64,000 nucleotides of DNA from Circinella umbellata (GCA_025093555.1 JAIWNF010000036.1:310001-374000), one strand, 5' to 3'; shown: positions 1 to 11,879, numbered from the stretch's first letter. Made by a program: numbers and translations. Notes: generated from the sequence alone by a model not told the origin.

Positions 1-651
1 TGCCAACCATTTGCCTCACGAAAACAAATGTTAAAAGTTTTCGAACGAGAAACATTATTAGGCATAAAAAAAATTGGAAGTGTTCCATTGTAGAAAAGGA
101 AATTGCCACCGATCAACATAGATAGTATTTTGGTGAGAGTTGACGGTTGAGGAAGGTAAAGATTTTATTAAAGTGATAGTAGAAAGAGAGAAAAAAAAAA
201 TAGAAATGGGGTCGAATCAGAGTACGTATGTAGCTGTATAGAGAACGTTGGGTACAAAAAAATGAGCTATGTTTATAGCCGTACAGAATAGCTTCTAAAT
301 TACTATTAAATAAGTATTAGGAAAAGCTCAAAGAATTTTACCTTGTCTGGTTTTTTCTTTAATTCTCACTCTTGTCAAAATAACATGTTTACGAATGCAG
401 CAGCAACTTTCGATACCACGAAACACAAAACTGAAGATCCAATGTGATACTTTTTCAACAAATGATCGAATTCATTACCAAAATCAGGTTCTAAAATTCA
501 ATAGCTTCAAAATACAAATGTCGTCTCTTATAGCGGAAGGAGATTATCATCACCAACGATCAGAATCAAATCACCACTACAACTACATGGGTTAAAAATC
601 CAGTAAAGCATTGTTTAGAATGAATCGAACTTCCTGCTCTTGAACTAGACT
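1..651. other. Intergenic, nothing recognised
   Basis: AT-rich sequence with homopolymer runs. A 66-codon open frame at 395-595 has no recognisable domain and no splice or promoter context that sets it apart from chance. No RNA gene was seen. Confidence 0.5.
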
Positions 652-660
652 AGTTATACC
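652..660. repeat. Target site duplication, left copy
   Basis: AGTTATACC abuts the outer end of the left arm. The identical word occurs at 2628-2636, abutting the right arm. Confidence 0.8.
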
Positions 661-1193
661 GCACGCCCTTATTTCACCCCAACTGGATTTGAAATAAATT
701 CAAGCAAGTGGCTTTTTTTTAAAAAAAAAAAGCAGGTATATTTGTATGAGTAAAAAAAACCTTTATTTCTTTACAATCGTTATAAATCGGCAGACACCAA
801 TCTAATAAATCAATAGACAACATCTACGAAACTGCTCATAATACTACGGAAAAAATAAAAAGAGAAATTCATTCTATACAGCAGATGCTATTGAGAAAAA
901 AAAAGACATCGTTAATTAGTAGTTTAAAAAGTTATAGAAAACCTTTTTTTATTATAAAAGCAATAAGATATATAACAAAGTCGAAAGCATCTCACGACAT
1001 CTGCTTAGCCATTTTGTTCATTTAATGTTCAAAACATGTATAAAAAAGTATAGAAAGGTTGGTAAAAAAGTTTCGGTGGAATTTAGAGGGACATGAGAAT
1101 TTTTATATAGTCTTTTTTTTTATTATGATTATAGTTCTCAACTTATAAATAATAAACTCGCGTTTTTTACTATTACTTTTTTGTTTGTTATAT
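661..1193 (+). repeat. Left terminal inverted repeat of MULE-like element
   Basis: Starts GCACGCCCTTATTTCACCCC and ends near TTGTTTGTTATAT. It pairs base for base with the reverse complement of 2096-2627, except for small indels in A/T runs. Confidence 0.85.
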
Positions 1194-1400
1194 GCCAGCT
1201 GGTAGGAGACATTGGTAGTGTCATGATACATTTACTCTATTGACTTATTAAATAGATCTTTAGTATATATAAGAGATAATGCTCGATAAATAGTAAACAA
1301 GGAATATGGTGTATCTGTGATATTTTTATGCGCTTTTACTCTTATATATATGCATTATCGCTCTAAATATTATTATCACGGACATGAATACTATTTGATT

Positions 1401-1620
1401 ATGACCATCAACACCATCAATTATTTTCCTATTATCATCCAAGATAACGATTAACACCATCCATTATTTCTTTTTTTATCATCCAATATAATGATCAAGA
1501 CCATCAGTTGGTCAGTTATTCTATTTATTATAATTGAATATAACAATCAAGGCTATTTGTTATTTCTTTATTACCATCCAACAACATAACAATCAACACT
1601 ATTAAATATTTATTTGTCAA
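1401..1620. repeat. Degenerate tandem repeat in the core of the MULE-like element
   Basis: About four diverged copies of a roughly 50-bp unit. Each carries a block like TATCATCCAA followed by ATAACAATCAACACCATC-type sequence (near 1431, 1475, 1530 and 1570). No reading frame runs through it. Confidence 0.5.
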
Positions 1621-2095
1621 GCGTACAAATAATCACTTACCACTACAACATCATCAACTTATATTTCTATTTATTCTACTACTGATCAGGAAAGCCATTT
1701 ATCTGGCGTATAATAAGATAACCGCAAATCTATCATATAGTTGTTACAACTATTCAATGAATCAAGCTATAAATTAATGTAAATTATCATTTATAATAAT
1801 ACATAATCTAAAATAATAATAATAGATATACTATTAGTATATATATATATACTAGTCTTGTTCATGTTTTTTCTTACATAGAAATAGGTTACAGTAGGCA
1901 TAAATTGCTGTAGCAGACTAGATAACATATAAAAAATAATATCAATAATAAAGTAAAAAGTTGGATGAAATAAAAGAAGTAGTTAATATATATATAACAC
2001 AGGATGAAGCAGGATAAAGATAGTAACGAAGTCGTGTGCTTGATGTTCTGTGGTAGTTTCTGTGGTAGTAATAATAGCAACGTATTATTATTTTT

Positions 2096-2627
2096 ATATA
2101 ACAAACAAAAAAGTAATAGTAAAAAACGCGAGTTTATTATTTATAAGTTGAGAACTATAATCATAATAAAAAAAAAGACTATATAAAAATTCTCATGTCC
2201 CTCTAAATTCCACCGAAACTTTTTTACCAACCTTTCTATACTTTTTTATACATGTTTTGAACATTAAATGAACAAAATGGCTAAGCAGATGTCGTGAGAT
2301 GCTTTCGACTTTGTTATATATCTTATTGCTTTTATAATAAAAAAAGGTTTTCTATAACTTTTTAAACTACTAATTAACGATGTCTTTTTTTTTCTCAATA
2401 GCATCTGCTGTATAGAATGAATTTCTCTTTTTATTTTTTCCGTAGTATTATGAGCAGTTTCGTAGATGTTGTCTATTGATTTATTAGATTGGTGTCTGCC
2501 GATTTATAACGATTGTAAAGAAATAAAGGTTTTTTTTACTCATACAAATATACCTGCTTTTTTTTTAAAAAAAAAGCCACTTGCTTGAATTTATTTCAAA
2601 TCCAGTTGGGGTGAAATAAGGGCGTGC
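2096..2627 (-). repeat. Right terminal inverted repeat of MULE-like element
   Basis: Reverse complement of the left arm, ending GGGGTGAAATAAGGGCGTGC at 2627. The 9-bp duplicate AGTTATACC follows directly. Confidence 0.85.
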
Positions 2628-2636
2628 AGTTATACC
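2628..2636. repeat. Target site duplication, right copy
   Basis: AGTTATACC abuts the outer end of the right arm and matches 652-660. Confidence 0.8.
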
Positions 2637-3756
2637 ACACAATCACTATTTCGAGCATCGATATAATTTTAAAAAGAAAAAACCATCAGTTCCACACATC
2701 TCTTCCTCTTTAATAGCATCACCCTACGTAAGCACCTTTTTAACCTTTACATTCAAATATATATTACCCTTTTCTTTTTGTACCGTTTCCTTTTTTTTTT
2801 TTTTGACTTTTTTCCCTGTGTCAACAACAGGGCTACACTTTTTTTGTAATCTGTCTCGAACAAATATGTCAGATCTGACGTTGTGTTCAATGGAGACGTT
2901 AAATTAGAAAAAAATTCATCGTATCACAAAATGGCGGAAGAATACCTTTTTTTTTACTTGGCAATAAAATATCAATGTAACTCATACCTTTGCATCACTT
3001 GGTTATTTACGTTTGTTTATTGATATACCTAACATTAAAATGTCTCATGGTGAATTGGGAATTTATCAAAACTGCAATGGAGGAGCTTCCATATTCAAAT
3101 GGCGATTCGACTATAGATGATAAAGTAGTTATAGAGGTGTCATATTGTCGACCTTTATCTTTAATTAAAGTAAAACAGTCTACGTTTTCTTGTGTAATTG
3201 ACAAAGACTCTGAATACGTAACTTGGAAAAGGTAAAAAGTAAAAGATAGAAGACACCGGAAATATAAGGGGAACAAATCTTGTTCTGCATTCTCAACCAC
3301 GTATTATTTTTGCAAATAACATCTTATGTATGCTTATTTTAAACTAGCAGTGGAAGTTATTTACCCGATGAGCTATTTTTTTTATCTTAACAAAATGTTA
3401 TTATTGATATCCCCCAAAAAAAAAAAATCAATCTCATAAAAAAAATTAACAAAAGGATTAAAGCTATAATACATCATCATATGAAAATACCCCTGGATAT
3501 TAATATGATATTGTATTTACACACGAAAATTTATTGGCAATGGTCAGAGCTGCATGCATCTCTTCTGTTACTAAGATTGGGTAAACTATGCCAGACTCTT
3601 TAGTTATGTTCGAAAAGTGGATAACTTTTTCATTATAGGCTGTGTAACTTTATAGCCTGATGTCCATGCTGTACCACTTGGCTGTAAAAACTGGGGTGAT
3701 TTACAGCCATCCGCTGCATAGGATTAAAATTTATTAAAAGAGGAGGTCCAAGAAAA

Positions 3757-3921
3757 ATCGTGCACCATCGTGCACCAACCAAGTCACATCAGCTTAGGTA
3801 TTACACCATACTTGCACTATAATCCAACATAGTGCACAATGACATGTCGCCATCATTTTAACCCATTGTGTATATTTTATGCGTTAAAGAGTATAAATAC
3901 ATAATAAACCTTGCGTCAATA

Positions 3922-3955
<34 letters not shown>

Positions 3956-4611
3956 ATATATATATATATATATATTATAAACGATCCTTCAATATATAAT
4001 TTATTTGATTTTTTTGGTTACAAATTACAAATATTGAGATTTGTTTTATTTGCGTTTAGATTTTATAGTACATGTTTTTTAAATACTCATTTTAAAATCT
4101 ACCCTCGAAGATACTTGTAACGTAAGAAGCTCATTGTACTCGTAAATAAAAATAACAGCTGCAGTATAACTTTTGAATGTTATTTCAAAAATAAAAAGTT
4201 AGTATACAATACACTTATTACATTAATCTGACTAAAAGTTGATGGATTCTCGTTATCATGCTCAAATCGATGGTCCAATTTACACACGTTTCCTTCTCCA
4301 ACATAGTACTCAAAGTAGAAAGTCGATGCGGAATCATAAAAAGAGTAATTCATGTAAATGAGGAGCAATTACTATTTTTTATATAGTCCATAGGTAGATT
4401 TTTTGACGACGATCAATATGTACAGAATGCATTGCCCAGCCGATATCAAGTGTAAATTTGATATAACGATCTATGTAAGTGCTGCTTTGCTATAATACCC
4501 CTTTGGACATATTTTTTTGAATAAGTGATGTGAGAATATTCATGCATGATATATTTTTTGGAACGCACTACTAACTGCTGTGACTTGATTTTATTTTTTG
4601 GTGCACGATGG
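3757..4611. mobile_element. Possible small inverted-repeat element
   Basis: CCATCGTGCACC at 3765-3776 faces GGTGCACGATGG at 4600-4611. Just inside, AAGTCACATCAG on the left is mirrored by CTGCTGTGACTTG on the right, so the imperfect inverted repeat spans roughly 35-40 bp with an insertion. The unit ATCGTGCACC is directly doubled at the left end. No clear target duplication was seen, so element status is tentative. Confidence 0.35.
3923..3975. repeat. (CA)n-(TA)n microsatellite
   Basis: About 15 CA dinucleotides followed by about 10 TA dinucleotides. Confidence 0.9.
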
Positions 4612-4710
4612 GGATGTAATAGTTATCTGTGGGTTATCTCCATGTATCGGCGAAAGACCAGTGTTTATTTATATTGATACTACTAAATTAGGATAAGGGA
4701 TGTATACTAT

Positions 4711-4776
4711 CACAATGGGGGTGTACGACTTTAGAGGTCCCCTCACAATGGGGGTGCACGACTTTTAGAGGTCCCC
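4711..4776. repeat. 33-bp tandem duplication
   Basis: Two consecutive copies, each starting CACAATGGGGGTG and ending TTAGAGGTCCCC, at 4711-4743 and 4744-4776. They differ by one T/C change and one T indel. The block lies about 100 bp outside the left 0.7-kb inverted repeat. Confidence 0.8.
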
Positions 4777-4871
4777 GTAAGTACCATGGGAACTTTTTTT
4801 TTTAAAAAAGAAAGCGCAGTTTTAAAAAACTGCACCTGATTTCAGTTTTGCCCAAAACACATAAAAGTGCC

Positions 4872-5589
4872 AATTTTTCTCTTTCTTTCTTCCTTCTTTG
4901 TGAAAAATAACAAAAGAAATTGGTTCTCGGGTTGATGGCCATCACTGCGCTCTGAAGTATATCGCGATCGCTTGCTGGGCTTTTACGCTTTTGTTATTGA
5001 GTAATAAAAACCCGGAAACTACTTTGTATATGTACTCTGGCATTACATAGTGGCATATTTAGGGGAGATATCTTGCTTTCTTATTGTTTTTTATGTGAAT
5101 ACATATAATAAAATATATTTTTTCAAAAGTAAATAACGTATATCATTGTATTCATTTTTTTTTTGAGTGTGTTTTTATTGTTAATGTATAACATTCCTAG
5201 TATAACTTGCGATTTATTGATTGTGGCGGGTTTTTTTTATAAACAGAAAGGGATCGTTGTCATTTATTGTTCAAAGTAAAATATTATGTAGTTTCTTGGT
5301 CCTTTCTAATTCAGTTTGTCATCATAGAGAGTGTAAAGTACTTACACAATATATGTTGTGGCACAAACGTCTTTTGAAAACTTCTTGTTGTTATGATTTA
5401 GATGTGTGTACTTTGTAAAGCGAGTTACATTGTCATAACAACTTGCTTGCTTTACTTTGATTCCCACGTTTGGTTTTGTTTGTAGCTTGGTTACCTTACA
5501 ATGTCATCTTATTACACCACAATGAGGTCATACGTCACTAGAAAACGACTCAAGATTGCTGTCACTACTGCTCTTCCAATACAGTTCAT
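4872..5589 (+). repeat. Left arm of 0.7-kb inverted repeat
   Basis: Runs from AATTTTTCTCTTTCTTTC to ACAGTTCAT. It matches the reverse complement of 18623-19313 with a handful of substitutions and one insertion of about 20 bp near 5408-5430 that is absent from the right copy. The open frame at 5221-5418 lies wholly inside this repeat and has no domain. Confidence 0.85.
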
Positions 5590-6176
5590 CAAAAAAAATA
5601 TGTGCCGCCAATCTTTCTTTATGTATGTTAAGCTGTGGTAGTGGGGTTGGTTGGGGTAAGACATAGTGAGGAATAGACCTTCGTCAAAATTTTTTTATGG
5701 GTTGTCACATGTTCACTCACCTGCTTGAAGCGAAACTAGAAATTACATTTGTACTATAGTCTCCATTTCTATACCTCATTAATCTTATATCCGTACACAG
5801 ACAAAAAATAAAGTAAATAAATGTCAACTATTATTGCTGCTTTGAAAGTAATATATATATATATATATAAATAGTAGTAAAAATATATTTATCTTCTATG
5901 AAAAATGGAATGGTACTTACGAGTTACAAGACAAAAAAGGAAATACCTAGGACTCCGCCCATCCCCTTTTTTTGTCATAATATTTTTCTTCTCTCTCACT
6001 TCAATATATTTGAATAAAGATTATTACTAATGAGTTCTCAACAGGTAACTTTTAGTCGATTGCGCTTCAATTAAGCAAATGGTGGTGAATTATTGGAAAT
6101 AATATTTCTCGGGAGAAAGCGATTGAGTCGAGCCATCTTATTAATTACTATTTAATGAATCAATAAATCAATTAAG
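5590..6176. other. Interval before the Helitron, no clear gene
   Basis: AT-rich sequence with a TA microsatellite near 5850-5870. A short frame starting MSSQQ at 6030 soon meets a stop. It may be the original 5' end of the Helitron gene. Confidence 0.35.
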
Positions 6177-6542
6177 CAGTTACAACAAACTTCTCAGTGC
6201 CGATGTGGTTCCACCACTCATCGACGCGTTACATTCCACGGCTGCCGTTTGAATGAAAGAAATGTTCGTCGTAGAATCGAATCTGAAAATGTAAACTGAT
6301 GACCTTACCTAAATTACTGCTGCTGTTTTTGTTATACGTGTTATTCACCTCTGTTGTTATTCACATTAAAATTAGACTTCTTTGGCTGGGAACAATATGG
6401 ATATTATTATTGAAAATCCTACTCCAGAACTTTTTACTTCTAATGAAGGTACTGTAGCTAATATAGCTATAAATTATAGGGATGTGAATATGGGAAAGTG
6501 TTACTAAGAGGATCACATTATATGGCTGCTTTTGAATACTGA

Positions 6543-9500
6543 GAAATATTTTTAATTATCAATGATATAGCTACTGAGCAGGATATTGCAGTAAATGATG
6601 ATGTTCCACCCGCAAATAATGACACTGCTACTCCAACACGAGTATGTCCTAGATGTGGGTCACCAGAGCATTCGCGCTCCAACAACCGTGCCTGCCCTTT
6701 TCACACAAGTAATGTACAATCAGAACATGGTGCTCAATTTAAAATTGCATGTACAGTTCCTTTTGTACCTGAGCATATTTTTGGTCCAAACATCAGTTTT
6801 ACACGTGGCAACAACTACCGTCGTCATATTTTCTCTAATATGAATGTCATTTGTCCCTTTTGTCGTGCCCATATGTGGATAGATGAACGTGTAAAATCGT
6901 CTTCTGTATTGAATCCTCGCTTTGGTATTTGCTGTACACAAGGAAAAATAAGTCTTCCTCTTCCTCGCGCCCCTCCTGCACCATTACGTGAGCTGTTGAC
7001 AAACCATGATGAATCTAATGAGATTGCTTCAGATTTCCATACACACATTAGAACATATAACAATCTTTTCGCATTTGCTTCTATTCGTGCTAACTGGGAT
7101 CGTGATTTGGCAAACAGAAGAAATGGTGTTTCTACATTCAGAATCAATGGAACTATGTATCATTGTCTTGGTTCCTTGAGAGCGACTTCACATGAACAGG
7201 CACAATTTGCGCAAATATATTTTGCAGATACACAAGAGCAATTGGCTAGACGAACCTCGTTGCGTTCCGGGTTGAATCCTGATACAATTGCTATGTTACA
7301 ACGTGTGGTAGAAACGAATAATCCATTTGCAACTACTCTTCAAACAGCATCAGAGTTATATAGAGATCGCCCTTTTGGATCTATCAATGTTGTTATTCGC
7401 GCAGCAAGAGAATTAGGACGACGATATGATCAGCAAGCATATCCTGAAGTAGCAGCAATGGTGGTCGAAAACGCAGTTGACGGCTCAATAACGCCGCACG
7501 ATATTATTATTAATGATCGGACTCAAGGAATTCGCCAAATTAGCTCTCTTCACCCATCTTACATGCCACTTCATTATGTTCTTATGTTTCCGTATGGTGA
7601 GAGCGGTTGGTATAATGGAATGAGATGCCAAACAGCAGATAACCAATCGGCTAATGTCACTTTGCTCGATTTCTGTACATATATGCTGATGGTCCGTGGT
7701 GATACTTTTAGCCATCATTATGGTAGACTGTTTCAACAATTTGTTGTCGATAATTATGCACGTATCGAAAGTTCCCGTTTGCTTTATATCACAACTCATC
7801 AACAAGATTTACGCTCTGAATTATATAGCGGCATTGGCGATGCAGTAGATCCTCGCCAAGTTGGTCGATCAGTCATCTTACCTTCGTCTTTTACAGGTGG
7901 TCCGCGCTATATGAAGCAAATGCTTCAAGATGGTCTTGCGATTATTCGCCAAAGAGGAAACCCCACCCTTTTCATCACTTTTACGTGCAATCCAAAGTGG
8001 CCAGAAATAGTTGCAGAACTTCATCCTGGTCAGAAGGCTTATGATCGACCCGATATTTGCTCTCGAGTTTTTAATATGAAGGTCAATGAATTATTACGTG
8101 ATATAAAGGAATCAAAATGTTTTGGACGGGTAGAAGGATATGTGGCAACTGTAGAGTTTCAAAAACGAGGACTTCCGCACATACATATTCTACTCATTTT
8201 AAATGATCAAGATCGTCCTCATATTCCCACCGATTATGACCGATTTGTATCTGCAGAACTTCCAAATTCTGTGACCCATCCTCAATTATATCAAACAGTA
8301 ATTTCATGTATGATTCATGGTCCATGTGGAGATGCAGGCCGAAATGCTCCTTGTATGAAGGATGGTCGCTGTTCACAACACTATCCAAAACCATTTAATA
8401 CTGAAACCCGTATAAATAGAGATGGATACCCAATGTATCGACGCCGAGACAATCAACGCCAACATCTCTTTGAGAGAACTCATTTTCTTGCTGATAACCG
8501 CCATGTTGTTCCGTATAATCCATATCTTAGTCAAAAATACGATGCCCATATAAACACTGAAATATGTACCTCTGCACGGGCTATTAAATATCTTTGTAAA
8601 TACATCACCAAGGGATCGGACAGAGCGCAAATTGAAACAACAACTATCAATAATTCTTCAACAGGTGATGTAGCGGAGCAGAACGAAGTTATTGATGAAG
8701 TAGTCCAGTATCAAAATGCTAGATACATTGGACCCTGTGAAGCTGTTTGGCGTACTTTGCAGTTTCGAGTTCACATGCACTATCCTATGGTAGTGCGTTT
8801 GGACATCCATCTGCCTGGAGAACAGATGATTACGTTTCGTGGTGATATGACACCTGAAGAGCTTGAATTGGCTCGCAATGCTGCTGCTACTGGAACCAAG
8901 CTTCTTGGTTTTTTTGCTCTTTGCAACCGTCATGCTGAAGAAGGTACTCCAATTCAGTATACCTATCCACAAATTCCTTGCCATTATACTTGGAACGATA
9001 GAAATAGAGAATGGAATCCACGTACAAATCCACCAGTGCAAAATGTCGTCACCCGTATATATGCTGCTTCAATTACCAATATGCCATTGTATGCTCTTCG
9101 CCTCCTTCTTCTTCATATTCAAGGGCCAATAAGTTTTGAAGCGTTGTGAACAAAGGATGGTATTGTACATTCTACATTTCAAGAAGCTGCAGCTGCTTAT
9201 GGTTTTTTGGAATCTGACAATGAGTGGAATAACTGTTTGACCGAAACTTCTCTTATTGCACCATCAGCAGCTGCGATTCGGGCACTTTTTGTATATATCT
9301 TGATAAACTCTTCACCTGCTGAGCCTCATACCTTATGGACCAATCATCGCGAACGAATGGCAGATGATTATTTTTTTCAAATGCGCAGAGAGTCATCTCT
9401 TGCCAATGAGGAAGAATTATTACCTGAGCAAATTGAGCAGGTATATCAGCGCACACTTGGTGATATCGAGACTCGACTACAAGCAACAGGACATCATCTT

Positions 9501-11180
9501 TCTGAGTTCCCTTCTATGCCGCAAGAATTCATAACTGAATTAGATCGTCTACCACAGTTGCAATCATTAGAAATCGTTGAAAGGCGTGAATATAATGTAG
9601 AAGAACAGGAACGTATTGCGCGTGATTTGATACCAGGATTAAATGAAGGACAGCGCCATGCATTCAATTCTATTACTGCTGCTATCAATGCACCTGACAC
9701 AGAATATAACCCTCACATTTTTTTTGTAAATGGCCCTGGTGGAACCGGAAAATCTCAGCTCTTTAAAGCACTTTTAAGCCAGGTTCGCTCCCAAAATCAA
9801 ATCGCATTACCTGTTGCCTCTTCTGGAATTGCTGCTACTTTGCTTCCTGGTGGACGTACAGCACATAGTCGTTTTAAAATTCCACTAAATGCTGATAACA
9901 ACACCACATGTAATTTACGTCTCGGTGGTCCACATGCATACCTTATTCAAAGGGCATCTCTCATTATCTGGGATGAAGCTGTTATGTGCAGCAAGCATAA
10001 TTTTGAAGCAGTTGACAGATCTCTCCGAGATATTATGGGTGCATTAGATCCCGCTTTAGATAATGTTCCATTTGGTGGGAAAGTTGTTGTTTTTGGTGGT
10101 GATTTTCGTCAGTTACTTCCTGTTGTTAAAAAAGGAACGCGCTCCGAAGTCGTTGCTGATTCTATTCGTTCTGCTTCTTTTTGGCATGCTGTTCAAGTAC
10201 TCCATTTAACAGTAAACATGCGCGTACAACAAAATTCTGATCCTGCTGCTGCAGCATTTGCAGATACTCTTCTTGCAATTGGTGATGGTCGAGCACCATA
10301 TACTACCAAAGTACAAATACCACCAGAATGGTGTATTGATGCAAATGACCCATTGCTATTGATTGACACCATATATCCTACCATCCGCAATCCTGACCCT
10401 CAACCTCATGAATATCATAACAGAGCTATTTTAGCAGCAAAAAATGTTGACGTCGATATCATTAATGATACAGCATTTTCACTTTTTCCTGGTGCAGCAC
10501 ATACATACAATTCTAATGACACAATTATTGATCATGATGATCCGGAAGCTGCTGCAGCAAGCTATCCTATTGAATTTTTAAACAGTATCACCACCAGTGG
10601 AATTCCATCGCATTCTTTACAGCTCAAAATTGGCATGCCTCTGGTCTTATTACGAAATCTTGATCCTGATGCTGGCTTATGTAATGGAACTAAAGTTTTT
10701 GTTACAAGACTTCTTGATTGGAGTATTGGTGTAAAAAAGATTGATCAAGGTCATGAAGGTACCGAACATTTTCTTCCGCGCATTAATATGTGTACAACTG
10801 AAGGTGAATACCCATTTATCCTGTGTCGCCGCCAACTGCCTGTTCGACCAGCATTTGCAATGACCATACATAAGGCACAAGGTCAAACCTTACAGCACGT
10901 CGGTATTCGCCTACAAGAAGATGTGTTTGCACATGGCCAGCTCTATGTTGCTCTCTCCAGGGCAACAAACCCAAACAATATATACATTGCTGTCGATATG
11001 ACATTATTTACTACTACGACACCATCTACCGACAACATTGTATACCATGAGATACTGTTACCACCACCACTAGCAACATCAACTGAACAAAATACTCCTA
11101 CAACCACCATCCCTATTACTATATCTTCTACTACTACAGCTACTACATCTACTACATCTACTACATCTACTACAACTTAG
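6543..11180 (+). pseudogene. Helitron Rep-helicase, one frame split by a TGA
   Basis: This is the rolling-circle transposase of a Helitron, which nicks and unwinds DNA in the nucleus. One frame runs from 6543 to the TAG at 11178-11180, broken only by TGA at 9147-9149. The first ATG is at 6840, but the frame extends upstream through CPRCGSPEHSRSNNRACPFH, a zinc knuckle. Rep motifs are GLPHIHILL (two His, near residue 445 from 6840) and KYLCKYITKG (the two Tyr, near residue 582). The second half is a PIF1-type helicase: GPGGTGKS (Walker A), IIWDEAVM (Walker B), GDFRQLLPV, MTIHKAQGQTL and YVALSRAT. Combined length is about 1,447 residues, normal for the family. CGA to TGA would explain the stop. 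The protein ends in a Thr/Ser run. A programmed readthrough or assembly error is possible but less likely. Confidence 0.85.
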
Positions 11181-11432
11181 ACTTTTCGTTTTATTATTCG
11201 CCGTCATATATTTTTTGTTTCTTTTTTTAATATACGTACTCTCTTTTTTACAATTATTTTTTTTTTTTGTTTTTCTCTCCCCAATAATTATAAATATACA
11301 ACATAACAAATTAACAGTTTTACATTGTTTAGGGTATAAATAACAGGTCAGACTATCATAGTTAAATTTAGTGGTAAACTAAGATAAGTAAAATGACAAA
11401 AAAAAAGTTGTTCTCTCTTTTAAAAGTACATA
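11181..11432. other. Helitron 3' flank, AT-rich
   Basis: Poly-T and poly-A rich sequence after the helicase stop with no coding signal. An open frame starting at 11393 enters the 27-bp repeat. Confidence 0.4.
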
Positions 11433-11560
11433 TAAAGCATTTTCTTCCACAACCTCAAATAAAGCATTTTTTTCCACTGCCTCGGATACAGCATTTTTTT
11501 CCACAGCCTCGGATACAGCATTTTTTTCTACAACCTCTGATACAACATTTTTTTCCACAG
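11433..11560. repeat. 27-bp minisatellite
   Basis: Four full units and a partial fifth of the type ACAGCATTTTTTTCCACAGC + CTCGGAT, at 11433, 11460, 11487, 11514 and 11541. Being 27 bp, it reads as a nine-residue repeat (IQHFFPQPR) in the plus strand, but no start context or domain supports translation. Confidence 0.85.
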
Positions 11561-11640
11561 CGAATGCGCAGCGAAACCGTATGCCGTTAAATGACCCGGA
11601 GCGAAGCGAAGGGGCTCATTTAGCCGAGCGAAGCGAGGCA
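11561..11640. repeat. GC-rich palindromic tail
   Basis: A GC-rich island in AT-rich DNA with repeated GAGCGAAGCGA words (near 11599 and 11626) and pairing potential between ATGACCC and GGGGCTCAT. Its place downstream of a Helitron helicase and a minisatellite fits a Helitron 3' hairpin region, but no clear terminal CTRR was found. Confidence 0.45.
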
Positions 11641-11703
11641 GGAAGAGGTTGATTGATAGAATGGAGTATTAATAATAAATTTCTATAATCATAGTACTTT
11701 CTA

Positions 11704-11848
11704 TTACAATGATTTTAAAACGGCAGTTAAACCGACGAAGAAGATGCCTAAAAAGAAAAATGGAAGAACGTATCGATGATTGGTATCTGCTTTTATAGCT
11801 TGAGGGAGCATACTCTACATATCAATATAAATATCATTGTTAGCATTA

Positions 11849-11879
<31 letters not shown>

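Larger units (their letters stand above)
661..2627. mobile_element. Non-autonomous Mutator-like (MULE/TIR) element
   Basis: The two ends are near-perfect reverse complements over about 530 bp (661-1193 and 2096-2627), separated by a 0.9-kb core. The element is flanked by the same 9-bp word, AGTTATACC, at 652-660 and 2628-2636. Long terminal inverted repeats with 9-11-bp target duplications are the known hallmark of MULE-type DNA transposons, so that class is inferred. No transposase is present: the only open frames are short and lie in arm or core sequence without domains. The arms differ mainly in homopolymer length (for example the T/A run near 712-731), which suggests a young insertion or arm-to-arm gene conversion. 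The terminal sequence starts GCACGCCC. Confidence 0.8.
2640..4871. other. Gene-poor interval
   Basis: No gene could be supported. Overlapping opposite-strand open frames at 2990-3300 have no domain and look like chance. The interval holds a CA/TA microsatellite, a possible inverted-repeat element and a 33-bp tandem duplication, listed separately. A small hairpin-forming block lies at about 4812-4838 (GCGCAGTTTT/AAAACTGCAC). Confidence 0.4.
6177..11640 (+). mobile_element. Helitron, degraded
   Basis: Contains a Rep-helicase frame, 5' zinc-knuckle fragments and a 3' repeat and palindrome tail. At 6177-6299 a frame with CRCGSTTHRRVTFHGC resembles the Cys/His start of Helitron proteins but ends at TGA. 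From 6543 the same frame reopens. The exact 5'-TC and 3'-CTRR ends could not be fixed by eye, so the boundaries are approximate. Confidence 0.7.

Noticed and set aside
3007..3300. Overlapping 97-codon minus and 81-codon plus frames
   Set aside because: Mutually overlapping, no domain, no promoter or splice context, and AT-rich chance length.
5221..5418. 65-codon frame MWRVFFINRKGS with a near-identical 88-codon partner at 18752-19018
   Set aside because: The conservation is explained by both lying inside the same inverted DNA repeat; no start context, domain or codon signal supports a protein.
11393..11590. Repeat protein with IQHFFPQPR units
   Set aside because: The nine-residue period comes from the 27-bp minisatellite; nothing else supports translation.
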